Shown piece after piece: positions 15,099 to 23,821 of a stretch of 40,444 nt of DNA. The stretch lies in the NCBI GenBank assembly GCA_031383555.1, contig JANMZR010000252.1, positions 1-40,444 on the forward strand. Reading direction: 5' to 3'. A program made the translations under genes and the position numbers. Each line of letters begins with the position of its first letter. Within the stretch, counting starts at the first letter, position 1. The stretch comes from JANMZR01 sp031383555. Lineage in GTDB: Bacteria; Bacteroidota; Bacteroidia; Cytophagales; Spirosomataceae. The notes under the pieces are model-generated. The model was given only the letters and a program-made list of their open reading frames with translations, did not search any database and was not told where the DNA came from.

Positions 15099-16280
15099 AT
15101 GTTAGAAAAAATAAAGGCAATGGCAAAAGAATTTGCCCAAGAAACTATTGCCAATCGCCGTCATCTACATGAAAATCCTGAACTTTCTTTTCAAGAATTT
15201 GAAACCCAAAAATATGTAAAAGCTAAATTGGAAACAATTGGATTAAAGCCAGCTGAATTAGCCGATACTGGTTTAGTCGTAAATATTGAGGGAAAAAATG
15301 CGTCAAAAAAAGTGGTTGCCCTGCGAGCCGATATGGATGCACTGCCTATTACTGAAGCTAACGAAATTAGTTATAAATCAAAAAATATTGGCGTAATGCA
15401 TGCTTGTGGGCATGACGTACATACTGCTTCATTGATCAGTACCTCAAAAATATTATATGACCTACGAAATGAATTTGAAGGAACCATAAAATTGGTATTT
15501 CAACCAGGTGAAGAAAAAGCGCCAGGCGGAGCTAGCATTATGATAAAAGAAGGTGTTTTGCAAAATCCAAGGCCAGATAAAATGCTTGGCCAACATGTGG
15601 CACCAAATATACCTGTGGGCAAGGTAGGTTTTAGAGAAGGTATGTACATGGCCAGCACCGATGAACTTTATATGACCATAAAAGGCAAAGGTGGGCATGG
15701 CGCTATGCCCGATATTTGTATTGATCCAGTATTGATTACCTCCCATATAATTGTTGCTTTGCAGCAAATAATAAGTCGAACAAAAGACCCACGTCATCCA
15801 TCTGTTTTAACATTTGGAAAGGTAATTGCCAATGGAGCCACTAATGTAATTCCTAACGAAGTTTATGTAGAAGGTACTTTTCGTTGCATGAATGAAGCTT
15901 GGCGAGCAGAAGGCAAAACCAAAATGAAAAAAATGGCAGAGGGCATTGCCGAAGCCATGGGAGCAGAATGTGATTTCCATATTGTAAATGGCTATCCTTA
16001 TCTGGAAAATGAGCCTTTATTAACTAGAAAAATGAAAGCTGCTGCTCAAGAATACTTAGGAGCAGAAAATGTGGTTGACCTTGATTTATGGATGGCCGGT
16101 GAAGACTTTGCCTTCTATACTCATCATGTTGACTCCTGTTTTTATAGATTAGGCACAAGAAATGTAGAAAAAGATATTATTTCTGGCGTACATACATCAA
16201 CTTTTAATATTGATGAACATGCCTTGGAAGTTGGGCCGGGTTTAATGGCATGGTTGGCAATTGCAGAATTAAATAATTAA
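15099..16280 (+). CDS. M20-family metallopeptidase / N-acyl-amino-acid amidohydrolase
   Basis: A 393-residue protein from the ATG at 15099; the frame extends to a TTG at 15075, but homology begins at MLEKIKAMAKEF. It is an M20D-type zinc amidohydrolase (hippuricase/IAA-amino-acid hydrolase group). Metal and catalytic motifs are ALRADMDALPI, MHACGHDVHTA, FQPGEEKAPGGA, the His of GQHVAPNIPVG and the C-terminal GVHTSTFNIDE. A dimerisation lid occupies about 180-300. There is no signal peptide, so it is likely cytoplasmic. The exact acyl-amino-acid substrate cannot be read from sequence. Confidence 0.93.
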   Translation: MLEKIKAMAKEFAQETIANRRHLHENPELSFQEFETQKYVKAKLETIGLKPAELADTGLVVNIEGKNASKKVVALRADMDALPITEANEISYKSKNIGVMHACGHDVHTASLISTSKILYDLRNEFEGTIKLVFQPGEEKAPGGASIMIKEGVLQNPRPDKMLGQHVAPNIPVGKVGFREGMYMASTDELYMTIKGKGGHGAMPDICIDPVLITSHIIVALQQIISRTKDPRHPSVLTFGKVIANGATNVIPNEVYVEGTFRCMNEAWRAEGKTKMKKMAEGIAEAMGAECDFHIVNGYPYLENEPLLTRKMKAAAQEYLGAENVVDLDLWMAGEDFAFYTHHVDSCFYRLGTRNVEKDIISGVHTSTFNIDEHALEVGPGLMAWLAIAELNN

Positions 16281-16333
16281 AACCAGTACAAATATTTGTA
16301 AAAAATCTCCAAATTGTGCGAAAAGATATTACA

Positions 16334-17153
16334 ATGGTAAATAAAAAAAATAGTATATTAATATTGCTTTTACTACCAATCCTTTTTATTGGTCGGTCAT
16401 GTTTCTGCAACCTATAAAGCTGGTGCCACAGAAAGCCAAGTAATAACAACAATCTCATTTAGTGATCGACTTCAAGGGAGCATTAGCACATTGGAGTTAC
16501 CCTCAAAAACTGATAAAGGCAATAACATAACTTATACTGTGGTTTGGGGCCCAGTAACAGTTTCTGCCAATAAATTGAGTTTAACTGGCCAGCCTGGTCG
16601 TGTTGTAGTAAAGGGTTTTTCGCCTTCAGGACTAAAATATTCAGCAGCAAAGACCCAATTTGAATTTTGTGTAAACCCTTCAAAACCAACTATTTCAATT
16701 ACAGAGCAAGCTACACAATACGTTTTCACTTCAAGTACAATATCCGGCAACAATTGGTACAGAAATAATATAGCTTTGAATGTTACTGATAGATCAATAA
16801 ACATGGTTTCTACCAATTTATTCACTGTTCAAGTGATTATAGATGGCTGCAAATCAGCATTTTCTTCTGCAAAGGCTGCGAGTAAGGAGATTGTATTGGC
16901 CGAGGAGCCAATGGCAAAAGCTGGTATTTCAGTATATCCAAATCCGATTTTAAATGAACTAAATATGGAATTTGGAAATACTAAAATAAATTTAGTAATT
17001 ATCAATGATTTAGCTGGAAAAAGTATTTATGTTAATGAAAACGTTAAAACTTCAAAACTAAATATTGATTTGAAACAATTACCAAAAGGAATGTATATAT
17101 TAAACTTGCAAACAAATAAAGGAGAATTTTCGAAGAAACTTTTGAAGGAGTAA
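16334..17153 (+). CDS. T9SS-secreted protein with signal peptide out of frame (4-bp duplication)
   Basis: The signal peptide MVNKKNSILILLLLPILFIG starts at the ATG at 16334, but that frame stops soon after. The mature part continues in a different frame (open from 16389) as GHVSATYKAGATES through to a C-terminal T9SS type A sorting domain (ISVYPNPILNELNMEF ... LPKGMYILNLQTNKGEFSKKLLKE, from about 16925). GGTC is duplicated in tandem at 16391-16398; with a single GGTC the two halves join as LFIGHVSA-TYKA, a normal signal peptidase site. The middle region (FCVNPSKPTISITEQ...NNWYRN) is a fragment-like Ig/beta module, so the protein is short for the class. Either a pseudogene, a phase-variable gene or a sequence error. 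Confidence 0.75.
16391..16398 (+). repeat. Tandem GGTC duplication that breaks the reading frame
   Basis: GGTC GGTC. In the frame of the ATG at 16334, codon 20 is GGT at 16391. Removing one GGTC gives GGT-CAT-GTT-TCT-GCA (G-H-V-S-A) and restores the open frame to 17153. Confidence 0.85.
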
Positions 17154-17173
17154 AAATCTCGGTACAAAATATT

Positions 17174-17210
17174 AAAAAGGGTTAAAAATATGAAATTTTT
17201 AACCCTTTTT
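17174..17210. terminator. Strong bidirectional terminator
   Basis: A perfect 16-bp stem AAAAAGGGTTAAAAAT / ATTTTTAACCCTTTTT with a 5-nt loop. It lies between the convergent T9SS-protein and phosphate-transporter genes and has T-runs on both strands. Confidence 0.85.
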
Positions 17211-17242
17211 TAATATCCTATTTGTTTTAAAATTAATTTTTT

Positions 17243-18697
17243 TTAATCAGTTATCCACCTAAATAAAACAAATAAAGTAGCTGATAATAAAATAGTTACA
17301 GGCAATGTTAAAACCCAAGCAGTAACAATATTTTTAATAGTCCCGCCTTGCAAGTTCCTAATACCTTTTGAAGCCACCATTGAGCCCGCAATACCTGACG
17401 ACAATACGTGAGTAGTTGATACTGGTAATTTATAGGCAGTGGCTAAACCTATTGTAATTGAAGCCACAAGTTCAGCTGACATCCCTTGCGAATAAGTCAA
17501 ATGTTGTTTACCAATTTTTTCACCAATAGTAACTACAATTCTTTTCCAGCCAATCATTGTTCCTAGGCCTAGTGAAAGAGCAATCATCCACATAGCCCAT
17601 GGTGGTGCAAAATCAGTCATTGACGAAAGTCCATTTTTACTTTTGCTCCCATACGTGAAAAAGGGTTGGCTTTTACCCGCCGTTGCTTCTTTAAGCTCTT
17701 TTATTTGGGATGGTACAAGTGTCACAGACTCAGATTCGTAAAGTTTTTTAGTATGTTTGTTTATAGATAGAATATCATTTCTAATATCTAATTTTTTTTC
17801 AACCGAAAGGTTCTTTGTTCCTTTTGAGCTGTCTTCCAATATTTTAGAAAGGCCCTCAGATGCCACCATTACTTTATAATAACTTTCTTTTTCAACCGAT
17901 GAAAGCTTATTAGTATCAATTTTTGAAACTATATTTTGAACTTTATGAACCTCATTATTAAGTTCGTAAGGACTTATTTCATTGTTCAAAGCAAAATAAC
18001 TTGGCAAAAATGCAATGAGGATAATCATTAATAACCCTATTCCCTTTTGGCCGTCATTTCTTCCATGAAAAAAACTAACCATTGTACAAGTAAATATAAG
18101 AATTGATCGTATCCAAAGCGGTGGTGGTGTATCTTTTTTAGGTTCTTTGAATATTTCCTTATTGTGAACCATTTTTTTCAATATATACATAAATACAATA
18201 GCCAAAGCAAAACCAAAAAGCGGCGATAACAATAAAGAAAGACCTATTTCTTTAACTTTTTCCCAATTTAAAGCATTAAGACCAGCATTGCCTGGCATTA
18301 CCGACCAACCCAATCCAATACCAATTATTGACCCAATAAGCGTGTGTGAGCTTGATGCTGGAATACCAAAATACCAAGTTCCTAAATTCCAAATAATTGC
18401 TGACAATAACATGGCCATGGACATGGCAACAGCATGATAAACGTTGGGATCTATTAGTAAATCTGTTGGTAAAAGGCCAACAATTGACATAGTAACTCCA
18501 ACTCCACCAGTTAACAATCCAATAAAATTTATAAATCCCGACCAAACAACTGCTTGAGTGGGTCTTAATGAATTGGTATAAATCACGGTAGCAACAGCAT
18601 TGGCAGTATCATGAAAACCATTCACAAATTCAAATATACAAACTGCTAAAATGCTTAAAAAGAGGAGAATAAATAAAATAGTATCGAGACCGAACAT
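17243..18697 (-). CDS. Inorganic phosphate transporter, PiT family
   Basis: A 484-residue multi-pass membrane protein. The PiT signature NGFHDTANAVATVIYTNSL sits near the N-terminus, with its partner repeats FFHGRNDGQKGIGLLM in the middle and IGLATAYKLPVSTTHVLSSG near the C-terminus. A hydrophilic, partly helical insert of roughly 100 residues (HKVQNIVSKIDTNKLSSVEK...ELKEATAG) separates the two transport halves, as in many PiT proteins. It imports phosphate as a metal-phosphate complex using ion gradients. No PhoU-like companion is next to it. Confidence 0.94.
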   Translation of the reverse strand: MFGLDTILFILLFLSILAVCIFEFVNGFHDTANAVATVIYTNSLRPTQAVVWSGFINFIGLLTGGVGVTMSIVGLLPTDLLIDPNVYHAVAMSMAMLLSAIIWNLGTWYFGIPASSSHTLIGSIIGIGLGWSVMPGNAGLNALNWEKVKEIGLSLLLSPLFGFALAIVFMYILKKMVHNKEIFKEPKKDTPPPLWIRSILIFTCTMVSFFHGRNDGQKGIGLLMIILIAFLPSYFALNNEISPYELNNEVHKVQNIVSKIDTNKLSSVEKESYYKVMVASEGLSKILEDSSKGTKNLSVEKKLDIRNDILSINKHTKKLYESESVTLVPSQIKELKEATAGKSQPFFTYGSKSKNGLSSMTDFAPPWAMWMIALSLGLGTMIGWKRIVVTIGEKIGKQHLTYSQGMSAELVASITIGLATAYKLPVSTTHVLSSGIAGSMVASKGIRNLQGGTIKNIVTAWVLTLPVTILLSATLFVLFRWITD

Positions 18698-18720
18698 ATT
18701 GGGATTAGTTGAAATTTTTG

Positions 18721-18728
18721 CAAAAATA
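18721..18728 (-). promoter_or_regulatory. Putative -7 promoter element for the phosphate transporter
   Basis: TATTTTTG on the minus strand matches TAnnTTTG, 24 bp upstream of the ATG at 18697. No good -33 TTG was found at the expected distance. Confidence 0.35.
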
Positions 18729-18887
18729 ATTTAATTAAATCTAATAAAGATTACCGAATTGTTAACAAATATAAGCATTGAAATGACTTAAAAATTTAAT
18801 TGCTTTTTCAAATCCAATAAGTTACCTTTTTGCAAGCTTTGAGGTGTTTTTATTCGTAAAAGCGAATAAAATTCTATTTGCAAAAAC

Positions 18888-19379
18888 CTAATACTTAACA
18901 GTAATTCCATGGTAAATTTCTTGCTGTTGATAATCCTTTCTTAAAGGATAACCTTCCCAATCGCTAGGCATTAATATTCGTCGCAAATCGGGGTGGCCAA
19001 TAAACTCTATACCCAATAGGTCGAATGCCTCTCGCTCATCCCAATTGGCTGATTGCCAAATATTACTTACTGATGGAACTTTTGGTAAACTTTCGCCTTT
19101 AGCATTTCTGGCAAACTCAACTTTTAAAACTATTTTTTGGTCGAAAGGTATAGAATATAGATTATAAATTACCTCCATCGTGTTTTTTTCAGGTCCATTG
19201 TCAATTCCTGTTAAGCAAGACAGCGAATCGAAATAACAACGTGAATCAGACTTTAGAAAAGCTGAAATTACTGAAATCTGATCAATTGGAACTTTTAAAA
19301 TTGGCATTAAACCACTTATTTCTTCCAAAATAATTTCTGCTCCAAATTTTTCAATTAAAATATCTTTTATGTTATGCAT
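18888..19379 (-). CDS. nuoC: NADH-quinone oxidoreductase subunit C-like (NuoC), outside a nuo operon
   Basis: A 163-residue protein with the complex I 30-kDa subunit signature: WDEREAFDLLGIEFIGHPDLRRILMPSDWEGYPLRKDY, and FDSLSCLTGID upstream. NuoC is part of the peripheral arm of complex I that carries electrons from NADH to quinone. No other nuo gene is near. Its ATG overlaps the 3' end of the isochorismate synthase gene by 8 bp, so it is translationally coupled to a menaquinone-pathway gene. It is full length for a stand-alone NuoC. The remaining nuo genes would have to lie elsewhere in the genome. Confidence 0.88.
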   Translation of the reverse strand: MHNIKDILIEKFGAEIILEEISGLMPILKVPIDQISVISAFLKSDSRCYFDSLSCLTGIDNGPEKNTMEVIYNLYSIPFDQKIVLKVEFARNAKGESLPKVPSVSNIWQSANWDEREAFDLLGIEFIGHPDLRRILMPSDWEGYPLRKDYQQQEIYHGITVKY

Positions 19380-20598
19380 CCAAAATATTTAAAAGTGTTT
19401 TCATTTTTATTTCTGTTTCATTCCATTCCTTTTCGGAGTCAGAGTCTTCTGTTATTCCAGCTCCCGCATACAAATGTGCAATGTTTCCACTTAATTTCAT
19501 TGACCGAAGGTTAACAAATATATTTGAAGAGTTATTTATATTTATTGGCCCTAAAAAACCACTATAAAACTCTCTTTCATAGTTTTCGTTTTCCAAAATA
19601 AATTGCATTGCTTCAGCCTTTGGCATACCACAAACGGCCGAAGTGGGGTGTAATAGATTAAGCATTACGGTTGCAAATTGTTGGAATTCAATGGCTTTAG
19701 TATCAACTGAGTAGGTCGTTTGCAAATGCAATAAATTACCAGCTTCAACAGTTTTGGGGCCATTTTCAATATATTCCCTCACTCTCACTTTTTTAAAACA
19801 TTCAATAATGTAGCGGCTCACGTAAGCTTGTTCTTCTATTTCTTTTTGGCTCCATCGGGCTGCACTTGGGTCTATTTTTCCCCCATCTTTCTCAATACCT
19901 GATTGAGTGCCCGCTAGTGACATTGTTTTGAACACAGCGTTTTCGTCGAGACTTACCAATAATTCAGGGCTTGCGCCTATCCAAATATGATTGCTTTCGG
20001 GCAAATAAATAGCAGACACAAACGCATTAGGGTAGCTTTCAGATAGCTTTTTTATGGCCTCACAAATATCAATTGTATGGTCAAACGCTATTAATTTTTC
20101 CCTTGAAAGCACAACTTTTTGAAATTCTCCGTCAGCTATTTTCCTAATAGCATTTGTTACAATGTTTTTAAAATTGTCATATTCCTCAGCAACTATTTGA
20201 GGACTGGTTTTTATTAAATTGTTATTTTTTTGGCTTAGGTCTTTTTCTTGAAAAGCATATATTTTTTCAGTAAATATTTTAGTAGAAATAGATTGCTCAT
20301 TTACTTTAATAGTAAAATCATTTTCATTAATTTCAAAATAAATATCATTTTTCAAAAGCAGTGTGTCATCGCCCTTCGGATTAATAAATGGACTCAAACA
20401 AAAACCGCTTTGGATAGAATCAAAATCAATCTTTTGAGAGGTTGGTTTACCTGAAAAATCAGCTAAAAAATGTAAATTCTTTTGCTTTGGAAGGCGCCAA
20501 ATTACAACCGCAAAACGCTCATATACAGCATATTCCCATAAAGAATTAATACTTAATTCATTTTTTTGTTTGGCAATATTATCTAAAGAAATATTCAA
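19372..20598 (-). CDS. menF: Isochorismate synthase (chorismate-binding family)
   Basis: A 408-residue protein of the chorismate-binding superfamily, converting chorismate to isochorismate for menaquinone synthesis (or a siderophore). Diagnostic segments are QKVVLSREKLI, AFVSAIYLPESNHIWIGASPELLV, TMSLAGTQ, HPTSAVCGMPKAEA and EREFYSGFLGPI, with metal-binding acidic residues in the C-terminal part (GITEDSDSEKEWNETEIK). The first 130 residues are poorly conserved, as usual. The hotdog thioesterase gene 21 bp upstream could supply the DHNA-CoA thioesterase step, which favours the menaquinone role; siderophore genes are absent. Confidence 0.88.
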   Translation of the reverse strand: MNISLDNIAKQKNELSINSLWEYAVYERFAVVIWRLPKQKNLHFLADFSGKPTSQKIDFDSIQSGFCLSPFINPKGDDTLLLKNDIYFEINENDFTIKVNEQSISTKIFTEKIYAFQEKDLSQKNNNLIKTSPQIVAEEYDNFKNIVTNAIRKIADGEFQKVVLSREKLIAFDHTIDICEAIKKLSESYPNAFVSAIYLPESNHIWIGASPELLVSLDENAVFKTMSLAGTQSGIEKDGGKIDPSAARWSQKEIEEQAYVSRYIIECFKKVRVREYIENGPKTVEAGNLLHLQTTYSVDTKAIEFQQFATVMLNLLHPTSAVCGMPKAEAMQFILENENYEREFYSGFLGPININNSSNIFVNLRSMKLSGNIAHLYAGAGITEDSDSEKEWNETEIKMKTLLNILDA

Positions 20599-20619
20599 AT
20601 TGTTTTTCCTAATTAAGTT

Positions 20620-21045
20620 TTATTTTATTGGTATTACAGCCAAGGTAATTCTACTCATGCAAACAAGTTTTTCTTGCTCATTACTTATTTTTATTTCACA
20701 CACAATAGTAGTTCGGCCAATATGTAAAGGCTTACAAACAGCATAAACCATATTGCCCTCTTTAACACCTCTTATATGATTGGCGTTAATTTCAAGCCCA
20801 ACCACGGTATGAGTATTATAATTGGGAACACACATTATGCCCATTATACTTCCCATCGTCTCTGCAAAAGCTACTGATGCCCCTCCATGTAAAAGTCGCA
20901 TCGGTTGAACTACTCTATTTGTTACCAACATTTTTGCTTTTAAAAAATCTTCTCCAATTTCGGTAAATTCAATACCCATAAATTCAGGCATGGTATCTTT
21001 ACTTATTTCGTTAATTTTACTTAGTGTAAAGTCTTGAAATGCCAT
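20620..21045 (-). CDS. Hotdog-fold thioesterase (PaaI/MenI-like)
   Basis: A 141-residue single hotdog domain. The active-site pattern LLHGGASVAFAETMGS places the His-Gly-Gly and catalytic Glu as in PaaI and 1,4-dihydroxy-2-naphthoyl-CoA hydrolases. NANHIRGVKEGNMVYAVCKPLHIGRTTIVCEIKI is the typical second half. With the isochorismate synthase gene 21 bp downstream, the most economical reading is DHNA-CoA hydrolysis in menaquinone synthesis. PaaI-type thioesterases of other pathways look the same at this level. Confidence 0.85.
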   Translation of the reverse strand: MAFQDFTLSKINEISKDTMPEFMGIEFTEIGEDFLKAKMLVTNRVVQPMRLLHGGASVAFAETMGSIMGIMCVPNYNTHTVVGLEINANHIRGVKEGNMVYAVCKPLHIGRTTIVCEIKISNEQEKLVCMSRITLAVIPIK

Positions 21046-21064
21046 AGATTTTATTGAAAAAAGG

Positions 21065-21072
21065 TATTTTTG
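21065..21072 (+). promoter_or_regulatory. Putative -7 promoter element for the histidine phosphatase gene
   Basis: TATTTTTG matches TAnnTTTG in the divergent intergenic region, about 75 bp upstream of the preferred ATG at 21148. The -33 element is not clear. Confidence 0.35.
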
Positions 21073-21147
21073 TTATTATTTATGTCTTTTTTCATCAAAA
21101 TTAACTAATTTTTATTGTTTAATAAATTTTTCTTCGAAGGTTACAAT

Positions 21148-21792
21148 ATGTCTGGCAGCAATAAAAAAATTTATATCATTAGGCATGGACAAACCGAGTT
21201 CAATAGGCTTGGCATTGTACAAGGCTGCGGTATAGATTCAGATTTAAATGCAACTGGCAGAAAGCAAGCTCAAGCCTTTTTTGAATATTATAAAGATGAA
21301 ATTTTCGATAAAATTTACACTTCTACACTAAAAAGAACGCACCAGTCGGTAATTAATTTTATTGAAAAAGGAATTAATTGGCAGCAACATGAAGGACTCA
21401 ACGAGATCTCATGGGGTAATAGAGAAGGCAAATTACCCGATGAAACTGACAATATACTTTTTGCAGAAATAACTGAAAAATGGAATTTAGGAGAAACAAA
21501 CTTGAAGTTTGAGGAAGGGCAGAGCCCACAAGAAATGGCTGAAAAGCAAGCTTATTTTTTGGATATGTTGGTAAGCGACAGAACAGAAAAAAATGTTTTA
21601 ATTTCTATGCACGGACGAGCCCTAAAAATATTGTTGTCAACAATAATATGCAATGACTTATCAAAAATGGATACCTTTGACCATACCAACCTTTGCCTTT
21701 ATTTATTAAATTATAATTATGATTCTAATACTTTTAAAGTGTTAAAATATAACGATACAACCCATTTGAGTTTGATGAAAAACACCCAATAG
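21148..21792 (+). CDS. Histidine phosphatase family protein (phosphoglycerate mutase-like)
   Basis: A 214-residue protein from the ATG at 21148; an upstream TTG (21115) would add 11 non-conserved residues. The phosphohistidine motif IIRHGQTEFNRLG is at the N-terminus. The second His is in LISMHGRALK and the acidic residue in LNEISWGNREGK. The family includes cofactor-dependent phosphoglycerate mutases and many small-molecule phosphatases such as alpha-ribazole phosphatase. The short length favours a phosphatase. No neighbour identifies the substrate. Confidence 0.9.
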   Translation: MSGSNKKIYIIRHGQTEFNRLGIVQGCGIDSDLNATGRKQAQAFFEYYKDEIFDKIYTSTLKRTHQSVINFIEKGINWQQHEGLNEISWGNREGKLPDETDNILFAEITEKWNLGETNLKFEEGQSPQEMAEKQAYFLDMLVSDRTEKNVLISMHGRALKILLSTIICNDLSKMDTFDHTNLCLYLLNYNYDSNTFKVLKYNDTTHLSLMKNTQ

Positions 21793-21882
21793 TCAGTTTA
21801 TAAGTCCTTTAATCCTTAAATTCATTTCTAATTTCCTAAATTCTGCTATCTTAAACCCATATTACATATTAGGCATTTAATA

Positions 21883-23004
21883 ATGACAAAAAATAGACTT
21901 TATTGGTTATTTCAAATATTTGGCTGGTCGGCTTGGATAATCAACGATGCTCTATTTTACAATTTCGAATTTGGCGGATTGGGTGGATTTTTTGTGCAAA
22001 GTACAATTATAAATGTTTGTGTCTGTATCTTTCTCACGCATCAATTTAGAAAATATGTAAAAAAATGGCACTGGGTAGAACTACCTATAAATCAGGCAAT
22101 TATAAGAATAATATTCGGTGTAATATTTATGGCTGGTATTATTACTTTAATAAATATCCCTTTGGATTTTAATGCTTTAGAAGAATTAATCGACAAAGAC
22201 ATTACTGTATTTACAATAATACAGTATTTACTTTTTTGGGGAAAGCCGCTACTTTTTTGGGCTGTTTTTTACTATTCCTACCATTATTTTGAAAGAAAAA
22301 CGGAGATGGAGGTTGAAAAAGTAAGGTTGGAGGCCTCCATCAGGGAAACGGAATCAAAGGTATTGAGGGCTCAGATAAATCCACATTTTATGTTTAATGC
22401 TTTGAATAGCATACGGGCATTGGTATTGGAAGATCCCTCAAAAGCACAACGGGGAATTACCCAACTTTCCAACATTTTGAGGAGCTCACTCCTTGCCGAC
22501 CGTCGAAAAACCGTGTTGCTTTCTGAAGAATTACGTACTGTTGATGACTATTTGGCTTTGGAAAAAATACGGTATGAAGATCGGCTTATGGTTGAAAAAA
22601 ATATTTCACCAGAGTCCCTATCAGTTCAAATTCCGCCTATGCTACTTCAAACTTTAATTGAAAATGCAATAAAACATGGTGTTTCTAAACCCATAAAAGG
22701 TGGTTTTGTAAAATTGGAAACCTCAGTTGAGGCAAATAAATTAATAATTATAATTAGTAATACTGGCCATCTTCTTTCCACTGATTCGGGTGGATTTGGA
22801 CTTGAAAATACGGCCCAACGGCTCAATCTTCTCTTCGGTGAGGAAGCAAAATTTGAAATTGCCCAGTCTAGTAAAGATGTAGTAACTGCAGAAATTGTAA
22901 TTCCATTTCATACCGAAAAGGAAGGCAATTTCCCTTTTGGAAAAATGGCAACCGACCTACTCAAAAAAGCAGTAGGAACTACAATAGAAAAAAATAAAAA
23001 TTAG
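21883..23004 (+). CDS. LytS/YehU-type sensor histidine kinase
   Basis: A 373-residue protein. About four membrane segments fill the first 145 residues, followed by a short coiled coil (ERKTEMEVEKVRLEASIRE). The His_kinase block AQINPHFMFNALNSIRALV carries the phospho-accepting His. The ATPase part shows the N box TLIENAIKHG and a G box GGFGLENTAQRLN. It has no extracellular sensor domain beyond the membrane loops. The response regulator gene begins 36 bp downstream, so the two form a cognate pair. The signal is unknown. Confidence 0.93.
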   Translation: MTKNRLYWLFQIFGWSAWIINDALFYNFEFGGLGGFFVQSTIINVCVCIFLTHQFRKYVKKWHWVELPINQAIIRIIFGVIFMAGIITLINIPLDFNALEELIDKDITVFTIIQYLLFWGKPLLFWAVFYYSYHYFERKTEMEVEKVRLEASIRETESKVLRAQINPHFMFNALNSIRALVLEDPSKAQRGITQLSNILRSSLLADRRKTVLLSEELRTVDDYLALEKIRYEDRLMVEKNISPESLSVQIPPMLLQTLIENAIKHGVSKPIKGGFVKLETSVEANKLIIIISNTGHLLSTDSGGFGLENTAQRLNLLFGEEAKFEIAQSSKDVVTAEIVIPFHTEKEGNFPFGKMATDLLKKAVGTTIEKNKN

Positions 23005-23039
23005 TTTAAATATTATTATAGATTTTAAATATTAAATAG

Positions 23040-23777
23040 ATGAAAGCAATTATTATTGACGATGAGCGCCTGGCTAGAAATGAACTAAGAAGACTGCTCG
23101 AAAATTTTCCAAAAGTAAACATAGTTGGCGAAGCATCCAATGCTGATGAAGCCATAATAATGATAGAAGAGTTAAAACCAGATTTATTGTTTTTGGATAT
23201 CCAAATGCCAGGCAAAACGGGTTTTGACTTGTTATCATCACTTGAAAACGAAGTGCCAGATGTGATATTTACTACGGCATATGACGAATATGCCATAAAA
23301 GCTTTTGAGTTTAATGCTTTGGATTATTTGTTGAAACCTATAGAACTGCATCGGCTTTCAGAAGCTATACAAAAGGTTGAAAATGAAATAAATAGCCAAA
23401 ATGAAAAACGAGAATCAGCAAAAGATGGCGCTAAACTGTTAGGAGAAAAAGACCAAGTATTTGTGAAAGATGGTGAAAAATGTTGGTTTGTCCGCCTTGG
23501 AAAAGTAAGAGTATTCGAGTCAATTGGCAATTATGTACGCCTCTATTTCGACGACCAAAAACCATTGGTGCTAAAGTCATTGAATGCCCTAGAAGAAAGG
23601 CTCGACCCAAAAACCTATTTTAGAGCCAATAGAAAGCATATTATTAATCTACAATTTATCGATAAAATAGAGCCTTGGTTTTCGGGTGGCCTTCAAGTTA
23701 CTATTGCAGGCCATAACGAAAAAATTGAGATTTCGAGAAGGCAAGCGATCCGATTTAAAGAATTGATGAGTTTGTAA
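23040..23777 (+). CDS. LytTR-family response regulator
   Basis: A 245-residue protein: receiver domain about 1-115 with acidic pair D7-D8, phospho-acceptor D53 (LFLDIQMPGKTG) and lysine K107 or nearby (YLLKPIE), then a LytTR DNA-binding domain from about 140 to 243 (WFVRLGKVRVFESIGNYVRLY ... FRANRKHIINL ... ISRRQAIRFKEL). LytTR regulators bind direct repeats upstream of target genes; targets are not visible here. It is the partner of the upstream kinase. Confidence 0.95.
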   Translation: MKAIIIDDERLARNELRRLLENFPKVNIVGEASNADEAIIMIEELKPDLLFLDIQMPGKTGFDLLSSLENEVPDVIFTTAYDEYAIKAFEFNALDYLLKPIELHRLSEAIQKVENEINSQNEKRESAKDGAKLLGEKDQVFVKDGEKCWFVRLGKVRVFESIGNYVRLYFDDQKPLVLKSLNALEERLDPKTYFRANRKHIINLQFIDKIEPWFSGGLQVTIAGHNEKIEISRRQAIRFKELMSL

Positions 23778-23821
23778 AAAAACAATCAAGAAAAAGGACT
23801 GCGCAACTATAAAGTTATTCT

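Noticed and set aside
18848..18871. Hairpin TTTTATTCG / CGAATAAAA after nuoC
   Set aside because: A clean 9-bp stem, but no T-run follows it on the minus strand, so a terminator call is not justified. It was left out of the feature list.
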